Shown here piece by piece: positions 22,148-30,611 of a stretch of DNA of 62,758 nucleotides. The stretch is from IMG/VR virus record IMGVR_UViG_3300050033_000335, positions 1-62,758 of that record. The stretch is one strand, 5' to 3'. Both the position numbers and the translations under genes were made by a program. Every line of letters begins with the position of its first letter. Position 1 is the first letter of the stretch. The notes under the pieces were generated by a model, which saw nothing but the letters and a program-made list of their open reading frames with translations, ran no database searches and was not told where the DNA came from. Origin of the DNA: a virus.

Positions 22148-23843
22148 AAGAGTAATAGACGAACTAACAGTAATGCTGGGGTTTGAGGTAGGCCCTAAAG
22201 GCCATGCTGGAATCATCAAGATTCAGGATTCTATCCGAAATCTTGAGAAATATGCCAGTATAGCTGCATCTGTATTTATAAGTGCTGCTGGTTCATTTGC
22301 TTATTTTGCTGAAAGATCTGCTAAATCTGGAGCAGGAATTGAGCGATTCTCTCGGCTAACCGGAATGTCCACTGAAGCTGTACAAGGATGGGCTTACGCT
22401 TCTCAGATAATTTCAGGGCATAAGGAAACTATGCTTCAGGATGCAGCTATGCTCACTGAGTCAATTCGACCAATGACTAATGGACAATTTAACACAGGTT
22501 TATATGCAGCACTTGGCCCAAATGTGTATGGAATTCAAAATGTTGATCAACTGCTTCACGAACTGAATCATTTTTTATCCAAGATGACTCCCGAACAAGC
22601 TTTTCATTGGGGGGATATTCTTGGTATTAGTCATGAAACTGTTCTTACACTTCAGCAAGATCCTGCAAAGATTGAATCACTTTTGAAACGAGCTAAGGCT
22701 CAGATGTTAACTCCAGCCGAAACTCAGGCATCTTTGAAGTTTGCTCAAATGTGGGATGAATTAATACTAGGAATAGATCGATTTGCCCAACATATAGTAA
22801 TAAATTTAATGCCTTTGATTAGTAGTGTAATTACTAGAATAGAGAATTGGACAAATACCCATAACATAATAAATGGTATAGAACTGGGTATTAATGGAAT
22901 TACAAATGGAGTAAATCAATTCTTTGCTAATTTAAGTGAATTAAAAACTAATTTTCCTTCAATGAAGGCAGCTATTGACAGTATGATGAATCCCAGAATG
23001 CTAACTATCGTTACCTCTACAGCACTTGCCGGGATTTCTCTAATACTAGGAATTTTAGCCGGGAAATATCTTATTTTAGGTGCATTAGTTTTAGGAATAT
23101 TAGCAGCAGGCGAAGATCTTACAGCTTTTTTACTCCAGGAAAATGAAGATACCCTTACTCGTAGAATGTTAGTATGGCTTAAAGACCATGCTCATTTATT
23201 TAAACCGGGTAGAGGGCCAAAAGATCTATCTCAAGTCCAACAAAAATCTTTATTATTAATGGGCAGTAAGGCCGCTAAGGATCAAATTGTTAAAAGTTGG
23301 GGAACTGATCTAGCCAAGGCTTCTACTATACAATCAACTAAGGAATATGATCAAAATGTTGAGATGTATATTCATAATGCCGAAAAGCCAGAAGCAGTAG
23401 CAAAAGAGATTTCAACAAGATTAAAAATTAAACATTCACATTATACTGATCTGCCTAAAGAACGAATTGAAGAACTTATTCAGAAATATTCTAAAAAATA
23501 TGGAGTAAGTGCAAATCTTATTCGTTCTGTAATGAAAGCAGAAAGTGGATTTAAAAGTAACGCCATATCATCTGCAGGTGCTCAAGGTCTTATGCAGTTA
23601 ATGCCAAAAACAGCCAGAGGACTTGGTGTAATAGATTCATTTGATCCTGAACAAAATATTATGGGTGGTACTAGATATTTAGCATGGTTGATTAAACATT
23701 ATCATGGTGATGTAAATAAAGCAATTGCAGCTTACAACTGGGGAGAAGGCAGAGTAGATCGTAATGGTTTATTCAACCTTCCAGCAGAAACTCGGGCCTA
23801 TTTAAAGCATGTCAACCAGTATCGTACGGAGATGGGAGGATAA
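22140..23843 (+). CDS. Tape-measure-like protein with lytic transglycosylase
   Basis: 567 residues. The N-terminal ~210 residues (FISAAGSFAYFAERSAKSGAG, IERFSRLTGMSTEAVQGWAY) are shared with the next gene. Two hydrophobic segments near 290-325 are typical of tape measures that insert in the host membrane. Residues ~440-560 form a soluble lytic transglycosylase (SLT) domain with likely catalytic E468 in MKAESGFKSNAISSAGAQG, and AYNWGEGRVDRNG near the end. It would locally degrade peptidoglycan during DNA entry. At this length it would give a rather short tail. Confidence 0.85.
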   Translation: MSERVIDELTVMLGFEVGPKGHAGIIKIQDSIRNLEKYASIAASVFISAAGSFAYFAERSAKSGAGIERFSRLTGMSTEAVQGWAYASQIISGHKETMLQDAAMLTESIRPMTNGQFNTGLYAALGPNVYGIQNVDQLLHELNHFLSKMTPEQAFHWGDILGISHETVLTLQQDPAKIESLLKRAKAQMLTPAETQASLKFAQMWDELILGIDRFAQHIVINLMPLISSVITRIENWTNTHNIINGIELGINGITNGVNQFFANLSELKTNFPSMKAAIDSMMNPRMLTIVTSTALAGISLILGILAGKYLILGALVLGILAAGEDLTAFLLQENEDTLTRRMLVWLKDHAHLFKPGRGPKDLSQVQQKSLLLMGSKAAKDQIVKSWGTDLAKASTIQSTKEYDQNVEMYIHNAEKPEAVAKEISTRLKIKHSHYTDLPKERIEELIQKYSKKYGVSANLIRSVMKAESGFKSNAISSAGAQGLMQLMPKTARGLGVIDSFDPEQNIMGGTRYLAWLIKHYHGDVNKAIAAYNWGEGRVDRNGLFNLPAETRAYLKHVNQYRTEMGG

Positions 23844-25232
23844 ATGTCCACAGCGATAGTAGATGAACTGGTGACATTGCTTGGATTCAGGGTTGATCCA
23901 ACAGCTCATCCTACTTTAACAAAATTTAATGAAGCTATGGGAAGTATTACTAAGCTAGCTAGTATGGCAGCAGTTAGTGTTACTGCAGCTGCAACTTCAC
24001 TCTTATACTTTGCCGAAAAATCAGCTATGGCTGGGGCAGAGATAGAAAGATTCCATGAATTAACTGGAATGTCAACAGATAGTATTCAACAATGGGGGTA
24101 TGCTGCTCAACAAGTATCTGGAAACAAAGAATCAATTCTTCAAGACATTCAGAAGATGACTATTTCTTTAAACCCAATTCTTCCGTCTCAGTTCAATCAA
24201 GGTCTTTTTCTGTTACTTAGAACTAAGTTGAAAGAGATGAAGAGCGTTAATCAACTCTTTACTGAGTTATCTAAGATATTTTCTCATATGGCCCCGGAAA
24301 AAGCCATGCAGTGGGGAAATATGATCGGGATTAGTCCAGAAACGGTTTTGCTTTTAAGAACCGGCAAACTGGATCAATTGTTTGATCGTGCTAAAAAGTT
24401 TAACCTTAGCCCAGGTGAGGCTAAAGAATCTTTAAAATTTGCTCAAATGTGGAAAGATCTTACTTATGGAATTGAGAGATTCAGCGAAAAGGTAGCTGTT
24501 AAATTATTTCCAGTTCTAGAAAAAGTTATTGGAGAGTTTGAACAATGGTACTTTTTTAATGAAAAATTAATTAGTAGTGATATTCCACGATTCATAGATG
24601 GAATATCTCAGGGTGTAGAAAGATTTATCAAGGGGTTGGACCGGATTAAAGAGATTAGCCCTTTTGTTAAAGGGTTATTTGATTTAATTCTTGACCCTAG
24701 AATAATAGGGGGGGCAGTAGCTACAGCTCTAACTGGAATAGCAATTGCATTGGGTATTATTGCAGCCAAGTATGTCTTGATAGGCGGTGTAATCTTAGCA
24801 GCTATTGGCGCATTAGATGCATTTAATGATCCTGAATCATGGGTAAATAGAAAAAGATGGGAAGAATATTCAAGCCGTCCAGATCTAATAAAAAAGTATA
24901 CACCTAAATGGGCTACGCCTGATCCGCCTCCCCATCCAAATGCGGCTATGCCTCAAGGCCCGCTTGATTCTCTACGGGCCATATTGAATGGTGCTAATAA
25001 CATTAATACTGCTGAACCTACATCTTCACAGCCAATGGCTAGAAGAAGTAGCGCAGAATCTGATACTAGAAGTACGGGTAGTACTTCGGTACAACACAAT
25101 CAGAATGTAACTATTCATATTGATGCTGGTGGTCAAACAACTTATGCAGTATCAGATGAAGCTATCAGAAAATTAGATTCAATCCCTAGAACTGATTTTA
25201 GAACTATGAGTCCAGTAGCTCCGGTGAACTAA
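23844..25232 (+). CDS. Second tape-measure-like protein (paralogue)
   Basis: 462 residues, starting right after the previous stop. It repeats the start of its neighbour (VDELVTLLGF, FAEKSAMAGAEIERFHELTG, PEKAMQWGNMIGISPETV, ESLKFAQMW), so the pair is a tandem duplication. It also keeps a hydrophobic region (TALTGIAIALGIIAAKYVLI). It lacks the SLT domain and instead ends in a Ser/Thr-rich tail with NVTIHIDAGGQ, as in Mu-type tape measures. Which of the two sets tail length is unknown. Confidence 0.82.
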   Translation: MSTAIVDELVTLLGFRVDPTAHPTLTKFNEAMGSITKLASMAAVSVTAAATSLLYFAEKSAMAGAEIERFHELTGMSTDSIQQWGYAAQQVSGNKESILQDIQKMTISLNPILPSQFNQGLFLLLRTKLKEMKSVNQLFTELSKIFSHMAPEKAMQWGNMIGISPETVLLLRTGKLDQLFDRAKKFNLSPGEAKESLKFAQMWKDLTYGIERFSEKVAVKLFPVLEKVIGEFEQWYFFNEKLISSDIPRFIDGISQGVERFIKGLDRIKEISPFVKGLFDLILDPRIIGGAVATALTGIAIALGIIAAKYVLIGGVILAAIGALDAFNDPESWVNRKRWEEYSSRPDLIKKYTPKWATPDPPPHPNAAMPQGPLDSLRAILNGANNINTAEPTSSQPMARRSSAESDTRSTGSTSVQHNQNVTIHIDAGGQTTYAVSDEAIRKLDSIPRTDFRTMSPVAPVN

Positions 25233-26005
25233 TGAGTAATAGTAGTTTAACATTAATACCGAATGATGTAATTGGATCTATCATATCGGCTACTCTTCAG
25301 GCCGGGGCTTATAAACAAGCTACTCAGCCAATGTCTGGAAGCAATGACTATATTCCTACTGTATATTGGCTTAATACCATACCTTTCACTGCTATTACCC
25401 AAGAGATTTACCAGTTAACTGCAGAAGTGACTCAACATGCAGTAGAGTCAGGTGTTATTTTTTCTGATCACATGATCCTTCAGCCGTTAAGAATCGAGAT
25501 GGAATTTGAGGTAAGTAATTGTGATGGGCTAGGGTCTCAGGCTCAACTAGCAAAGACCTCTCTGACGAATGCAATTACACTTGGGATGAACCGGAACATG
25601 TTTACCCTTACTACCACCCATACCCAGTTAAAGAATATGGTGTGCCTTAATGTTAGAGCTATAAATGAAGCACCTAACTGGGGAAAAATAGGTTTTCGCG
25701 CTACCTTTCAACAGGTAAATTTGGTAACATTGTCAACTACAACATCATATCCTACTGGACAGATAAAGGGAGCAATAGGGGCGAATACAGCACCCATGGC
25801 AAGTAGTAATCCAGGCGGTCCTGTAACTCCTTATTCTGCTATGGATTCGGCTCAATCTGTACAAAATTCTCCCCAGCCGGTAACTTCTACAGCTCCGGTC
25901 TTTGCTCCTCAGCCAAATTCTCCGTCTTCTTCTGCGCCCCAAGTTAATCATTTGGGTACAGGTTCGTGGTTTGGTGTTGTTAATACTACAGGGGCAAGCC
26001 GATGA
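25232..26005 (+). CDS. Baseplate/tail-hub associated protein
   Basis: 257 residues. The first ~170 residues are a compact domain (FTAITQEIYQLTAEVTQHAVE, then SDHMILQPLRIEMEFEVSNC) typical of proteins between tape measure and baseplate plug in DUF3383-sheath phages. The rest is a Pro/Ser/Ala linker. It is probably a tail-tip or hub adaptor. Overlaps on both sides (ATGA). Confidence 0.65.
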   Translation: MSNSSLTLIPNDVIGSIISATLQAGAYKQATQPMSGSNDYIPTVYWLNTIPFTAITQEIYQLTAEVTQHAVESGVIFSDHMILQPLRIEMEFEVSNCDGLGSQAQLAKTSLTNAITLGMNRNMFTLTTTHTQLKNMVCLNVRAINEAPNWGKIGFRATFQQVNLVTLSTTTSYPTGQIKGAIGANTAPMASSNPGGPVTPYSAMDSAQSVQNSPQPVTSTAPVFAPQPNSPSSSAPQVNHLGTGSWFGVVNTTGASR

Positions 26006-26334
26006 ATTATTTTATTCTTCCACTTGTTCCTTCTGGAGAGGGCCATTTTAAGTTTGATTTAGGCAATACCTCAGTTGAGTTAGTAATTCGGTTTAACTAT
26101 ACAATTAAAGCATGGAGTCTTGATATTTTAGACTCTAACAGTAATCTTTTAATTGCAGGTTTACTTATGTTTCCGGGTTTTGACCTTTTAACATGGTACT
26201 CAGATATGCAAGTATTAGTTGGAGGTTTACTAGTGGTAGAACAAACCCCCGGAAACTATCAGTTGCCAGAGCAATTGGGATCTACTGTTCAGTTATTGTG
26301 GTTCCCAGTTGGGACTCCGGTAGTATTCCCATGA
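26002..26334 (+). CDS. Baseplate plug protein (DUF6983-like)
   Basis: 110 residues with the pattern NTSVELVIRFNYTIKAWSLDILDSNSNLLIAG, then PGFDLLTWYSD, seen in baseplate plug proteins (DUF6983). These cap the tail tube at the baseplate. It lies directly before the hub gene and overlaps it by ATGA. Confidence 0.8.
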   Translation: MNYFILPLVPSGEGHFKFDLGNTSVELVIRFNYTIKAWSLDILDSNSNLLIAGLLMFPGFDLLTWYSDMQVLVGGLLVVEQTPGNYQLPEQLGSTVQLLWFPVGTPVVFP

Positions 26335-27257
26335 CTCAGCCTTGGATTAGAAATATTGAAGTAACAGTTGATCCGGTTCCTGAATGGAGATCTTCGATTA
26401 ACAATGCAGGGCCATCTCTTCCTAAAGTAATAGTATTCACAGGAGATGGATCTAATAGTCAATTACGTATTCGATTTAAAATTAACAAACATGCAGGAGG
26501 GATTCAAACTCCAGGATCTATTGAGATTTTTAATTTAAACCCGAGCTTACGATCAGCTCTTCAAAGTCAGGGAATTTCAATAATAGTAAAAGCTGGATGG
26601 GGCAATATTCCTCTTGCCAAAATTTTTAGTGGCGAGGTAATGGCAGCATGGAGTAGACGGGAAAATGCAAATATTATTACTACATTAGTGTGTCTTAGTG
26701 GATTAGGTACCGCGCAACAGACTATTGCTGCTAATCTTTCAATTGCTCCTAATGGACCTTTAGCCGCAGGTATAATTGCAGCTGCTAATCAATTTGAAGG
26801 AATTACTGTAGACCCTAAAAATGTAACAGTAACCGGAAATGTTGGGAGTCGAGGATATAAATTTTCTGGATTAGTATCTGATTGTTTATTTGATCTTGCT
26901 AGAATTTACGGATTTCATTGGACAATAATCGATGGCTCATTTAAAGCTGTCCCGGATCGAACACCATTATTAGGAAATACCATAGATATAAATTCAGCAG
27001 ATGGCTTCTTATTAAGAGCAGAGCCTATGCTTTTCTCAGAATTTCAAATACAAAGTGGAATTGTTATTCATACTTTACTTAATCCATATATTCAGTGTGA
27101 TGGCGTAATAAATCTTACAACAGCCATAAACCCGGCATTAAATGGGTCATATTTAATATGGAGTTTAACCCATACAGGTGATACTCATTCTTCCCAATGG
27201 GAAACTATTACAGAGACAACTTTAGTTAATAACAGCCAAGGTGCAGGGTTCGCTTAA
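26331..27257 (+). CDS. Baseplate hub protein (gp44/gpD-like)
   Basis: 308 residues from ATG 26331, overlapping the plug stop; the longer open frame back to 26193 is rejected. Its beta-rich domains (QLRIRFKINKHAGGIQTPGSIEIFNLN, LARIYGFHWTIIDGSFKAVPDR) fit the hub family that forms the trimeric ring above the spike. Next gene is the spike, in standard order. Confidence 0.8.
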   Translation: MTQPWIRNIEVTVDPVPEWRSSINNAGPSLPKVIVFTGDGSNSQLRIRFKINKHAGGIQTPGSIEIFNLNPSLRSALQSQGISIIVKAGWGNIPLAKIFSGEVMAAWSRRENANIITTLVCLSGLGTAQQTIAANLSIAPNGPLAAGIIAAANQFEGITVDPKNVTVTGNVGSRGYKFSGLVSDCLFDLARIYGFHWTIIDGSFKAVPDRTPLLGNTIDINSADGFLLRAEPMLFSEFQIQSGIVIHTLLNPYIQCDGVINLTTAINPALNGSYLIWSLTHTGDTHSSQWETITETTLVNNSQGAGFA

Positions 27258-27919
27258 TGGATACTAGTTGTGGAAATTCAATAATGCAGAATTATGAACT
27301 ATTTGATCGGATGATGAAACGGGTAAACACCTGCATTCCAGGTCAAATAGTCTCATTTAATCCTGGACCGCCCGCCACGTGCTCAGTTATTCCTGCAATT
27401 AAGATGAGAACCTTTGTGGGCGGAGTATCTCAAGATGTTCAACTCCCTACCTTAGATTTGGTTCCAGTAATGTTTATGTATTCCGTGGGCGCAGGATTGG
27501 CTATGACATTTCCTGTCAATACTGGCGATCCGTGCATGATTTACTTTAGTCAGCGAAGTATTGATAATTGGTGGACTAATGGCGGTATTCAATCCCCAGA
27601 TACGGGGGGCATTGGAGCCAGACACCACGATATTAATGATGCTTTTGTTCAGATGATGTTATCTCCGGCGCCAGCTGGATTACAAGGTTGGAATAACTCA
27701 GCCTTCGAGATCCGTAACCTAGATAGAACAGTACGGATAACTCTTACCGTAGAAGGAACTGAAATAAACGGGCCTGTTAATTTTCTCTCACCTGTTACAT
27801 TTCAAGCCCCTGTCACATTAAACTCAACTTTTACCGATTCAAACGGGATAGAACATACTGAACATATTCATGGAGGGGTTAAGGCAGGTAGTGATAACAC
27901 TGGAGCACCTGAGTTATGA
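27257..27919 (+). CDS. Gp138-like membrane-puncturing spike
   Basis: 220 residues. The central tip of the contractile tail pierces the host outer membrane. N-terminal OB-like part: CIPGQIVSFNPGPPATCSVIPAI, then PTLDLVPVMFM. Then beta repeats (INGPVNFLSPVTFQAPVTLNS) build the trimeric beta-helix. The end, HTEHIHGGVKAGSDNTGAPE, matches the H-x-H iron-binding tip of Gp138/gpV spikes. Clear identification. Confidence 0.88.
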   Translation: MDTSCGNSIMQNYELFDRMMKRVNTCIPGQIVSFNPGPPATCSVIPAIKMRTFVGGVSQDVQLPTLDLVPVMFMYSVGAGLAMTFPVNTGDPCMIYFSQRSIDNWWTNGGIQSPDTGGIGARHHDINDAFVQMMLSPAPAGLQGWNNSAFEIRNLDRTVRITLTVEGTEINGPVNFLSPVTFQAPVTLNSTFTDSNGIEHTEHIHGGVKAGSDNTGAPEL

Positions 27920-28386
27920 CAATGACTTTAGCTTTAGATCCTACAACTAATGATGTAAGTATAAATTCTAATAGCTCTATTAATTACATAAATGGGTCAG
28001 GAGAAGTTGGCCAGCGTATACTAGTTACCCTTAATCATTTTTATGGAGAGTATTTTTTGGCCCTTTTAGATGGAGTACCTTGGTATGAATTGATTTTGGG
28101 AGGGAAGGACATTAAACTAACAGAATCTATTCTTCGACAGGCTGTACTTAATGTGCCTGGAGTTCTAGGAGTTTTAAAGTTTAGTACAGGTTTTGCTAAA
28201 AGAAATTTAAGCATAGCTATGTTGGTTAGTGTAGAAGGAACATCAGAACCAATTCCAGTATTTTATGGTAGTCAATTTACTATTCTTGATGCTGGCCCAA
28301 TGGATGGACCACTTCTTTCAACAACAGTAGATGGCGGATTACTTTCAAATAATTCTTCGCAGAGGGGCGATGGAGGAACATTCTAA
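27916..28386 (+). CDS. Baseplate wedge protein, gp25/gpW-like
   Basis: 156 residues. QRILVTLNHFYGEYFLALLDGVPWYELILG followed by ESILRQAVLNVPGVLGV matches the GPW/gp25 or DUF2634 baseplate family, which connects the wedge to the sheath. The gene lies between spike and baseplate J and overlaps both. Confidence 0.8.
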   Translation: MTMTLALDPTTNDVSINSNSSINYINGSGEVGQRILVTLNHFYGEYFLALLDGVPWYELILGGKDIKLTESILRQAVLNVPGVLGVLKFSTGFAKRNLSIAMLVSVEGTSEPIPVFYGSQFTILDAGPMDGPLLSTTVDGGLLSNNSSQRGDGGTF

Positions 28387-29321
28387 TGAGTGGTAGTTTT
28401 GGAATAAGCCCACAAGGATTTGTTTTAAAACGTCTTAATGATATTCTTTCAGATATGAAAGCAGCTATGTCTCTAGTTCAAGATCCAGTCACTTTAGAAA
28501 CTTTAAATATCCAAGATGAAAATGATCCGCTCATACAACTTATGAATGCTACAGCAGATCAACTTTCAGTTGCATGGGAACAATTGCAATATTGTTATAA
28601 TTCTTTTATTCCATCTCAGGCTAGCGGTAATGCTCTTTCGGGACTAGTCCAATTGAATGGTCTCTTACGCGGGTTAGGTGAAGTTGATACAGCCCTTCAA
28701 TTAAGGCAACAACTCCAGACAATGGAGACAGCTGCTGTACAAATAGGCGCAATTCAGGCTTCAGTTGCTGCTATTGAGGGAGTTCAATTCTGCCGAGCCT
28801 ATCAAAATTCAACAATATCTAATCCAGATAACCGAAGTATTCCAGCGAAGACTTTGGCTATAGTAGTGGTGGGGGGAGATGATCTTGCTATTGCCAATGC
28901 CATCTTCTTAAAGGCCGGTTGCGATGTAGGTTATATGGGGAATGTATCAAAGACTTGTACTGATAACCAGGGGATTCCCTATATTATTTCTTTTATCCGG
29001 CCAACTCAAGTTCCTATCTCAATTGTAGTTAATATTACAGTAACAGATACTAGTCAATGGCCATCAACAGGGGTAACAGATATTGAAAATGCTATAGTTA
29101 ATTTTGCCCAGTATACAGAACAAGCTAATATTGGATTACCTCCTGGAACTTCTGTAGTTCCTAGTAGATTGTATAGTCCAATAAATACAGTGGGCGGGCA
29201 TGAAATATTATCAGTACAAGCGTCAAGAGATCAAGCTGCTTTTTCTCCGTATATTACTCCAATAGCGTGGAATGAAGTGGCTCAAATTACTACCGGGAAT
29301 ATCACGGTAAATCTTCAATGA
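28386..29321 (+). CDS. Baseplate J-like protein
   Basis: 311 residues. Typical baseplate J pattern: DENDPLIQLMNATADQLSVAWEQLQYCYNSF, then ASGNALSGLVQLNGLLR, IPAKTLAIVVVGGDD and a C-terminal SVVPSRLYSPINTVGGHEIL. J proteins form the wedge dimers at the baseplate rim. A GTGAG overlap with the previous gene. Overlaps the next start by 4 nt. Confidence 0.85.
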   Translation: MSGSFGISPQGFVLKRLNDILSDMKAAMSLVQDPVTLETLNIQDENDPLIQLMNATADQLSVAWEQLQYCYNSFIPSQASGNALSGLVQLNGLLRGLGEVDTALQLRQQLQTMETAAVQIGAIQASVAAIEGVQFCRAYQNSTISNPDNRSIPAKTLAIVVVGGDDLAIANAIFLKAGCDVGYMGNVSKTCTDNQGIPYIISFIRPTQVPISIVVNITVTDTSQWPSTGVTDIENAIVNFAQYTEQANIGLPPGTSVVPSRLYSPINTVGGHEILSVQASRDQAAFSPYITPIAWNEVAQITTGNITVNLQ

Positions 29322-30049
29322 TTTCAGTTCCTAATACATATAAAGTAGATTTCAGTTCGGATCGGCAGGATCTTCAATATCGAGCTTTTACTCGCATGTT
29401 GAATGAATTTCATAGTAGTCCTGTTTTACTTCAAATTCTACAGGCATTAGTTTCGGAGGTACAGGCTCTTTCAAATGCAATAATAGATGTGATTGAATAT
29501 CGTACACTTTATGAAGCACAAGGTGTTACATTAGATACATTAGGACAAATTGTAGGGCAAAATGGTGCTGGGTATACAGCTGTAGTAAGTGGTTCTATTA
29601 TAGAAGAGGATGGAACTACACCTATTTATGATGAAGATGGGACTGATGTAATAACAGCTCTTTTCCAGCAATATGCTAGGTTGGGTGATCTAGACCATGC
29701 CACATTAATTTTACTAAAAATCATGTGTAATTTTACACAGCATGGTTCAGTGCCTGAAATAGCTGATGCAATATATCAGACAACCGGTTATAAATTACAG
29801 ATAATAAGGTCTGGTCCTGCTCAAATTGATCTTATTGTACCACCTAATATGGATCCTACTCTAGTTGCTATGCTAGGACAAAGAATAAGTACACCTCAAG
29901 CTGATAATGTATACCTCTTCCCATTCCCAGCCACATGCATGGTTTCAGCTGGATTTAATGAAGGAATTATAGCAGAAGATGGTGTTACTCCATTAATTGA
30001 TCAAGGACAGCTTAATGTTTTCTATTCGGAATTTATACCAGAAGATTAA
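29318..30049 (+). CDS. Baseplate/tail protein (DUF2612-like)
   Basis: 243 residues. LQYRAFTRMLNEFHSSPVLLQILQALVSEVQALSNAIIDV and TLDTLGQIVGQNG match DUF2612 proteins next to baseplate J, which link fibres to the wedge. Two Gly/Asp repeats (IIEEDGTTPIYDEDGT and IIAEDGVTPLIDQ) occur in the C-terminal part. Confidence 0.82.
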   Translation: MISVPNTYKVDFSSDRQDLQYRAFTRMLNEFHSSPVLLQILQALVSEVQALSNAIIDVIEYRTLYEAQGVTLDTLGQIVGQNGAGYTAVVSGSIIEEDGTTPIYDEDGTDVITALFQQYARLGDLDHATLILLKIMCNFTQHGSVPEIADAIYQTTGYKLQIIRSGPAQIDLIVPPNMDPTLVAMLGQRISTPQADNVYLFPFPATCMVSAGFNEGIIAEDGVTPLIDQGQLNVFYSEFIPED

Positions 30050-30061
30050 AGGGGTTATACT

Positions 30062-30610
30062 ATGAGTGGAACAATAATGATTTCTCAAATGCCCACTGAA
30101 GTTACTATCGATGGAACTGAAATTATTCCAACACTTCAGGGCGGTATTAATAAAACTATGAATATGGCTCAACTGTTAGCATATATCACATCGGCTCTTG
30201 CCAGTGAGTTTGCCCCAGTTGCCACTAATCCGCTATTAGCTACGTTAGAGGCAGTATATCCTGTTGGATCTGTATACTTAAATGCTAACCAAGCTACTAA
30301 TCCTGCAACCTTATTTGGTTTTGGAAGTTGGGCACTCCAAGCTGATAAATTTATTATCGGTGCGGGTGGATCTTATTCAGTAGGAGCTACAGGCGGTGAG
30401 TCTACTCATACCTTAACTACTGCGGAAATGCCAGCCCATAATCATAATTATGAAGAGCCAGCAGCCATAGGGGAACAAGCAACAGGCCCGACTGGCAATT
30501 ATTCAACAGCAGGTTTAAGTAATCAGGTTACTGCGTCTACAGGGGGAGGATCAGCTCACAATAATATGCCCCCATATATTGCATATTATATCTGGGTAAG
30601 AGAGGCGTGA
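30062..30610 (+). CDS. Tail collar / short fibre protein
   Basis: 182 residues. The C-terminal half is the T4 gp10/gp12-like collar domain: AVYPVGSVYLNANQATNPATLFGFGSWAL, then EMPAHNHNY, then GGSAHNNMPPYIAYYIWVRE. The AHNH and AHNN His residues bind metal in such trimers. The N-terminal part attaches to the baseplate. RBS AAAGGGG. Confidence 0.85.
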   Translation: MSGTIMISQMPTEVTIDGTEIIPTLQGGINKTMNMAQLLAYITSALASEFAPVATNPLLATLEAVYPVGSVYLNANQATNPATLFGFGSWALQADKFIIGAGGSYSVGATGGESTHTLTTAEMPAHNHNYEEPAAIGEQATGPTGNYSTAGLSNQVTASTGGGSAHNNMPPYIAYYIWVREA

Positions 30611-30611
30611 C

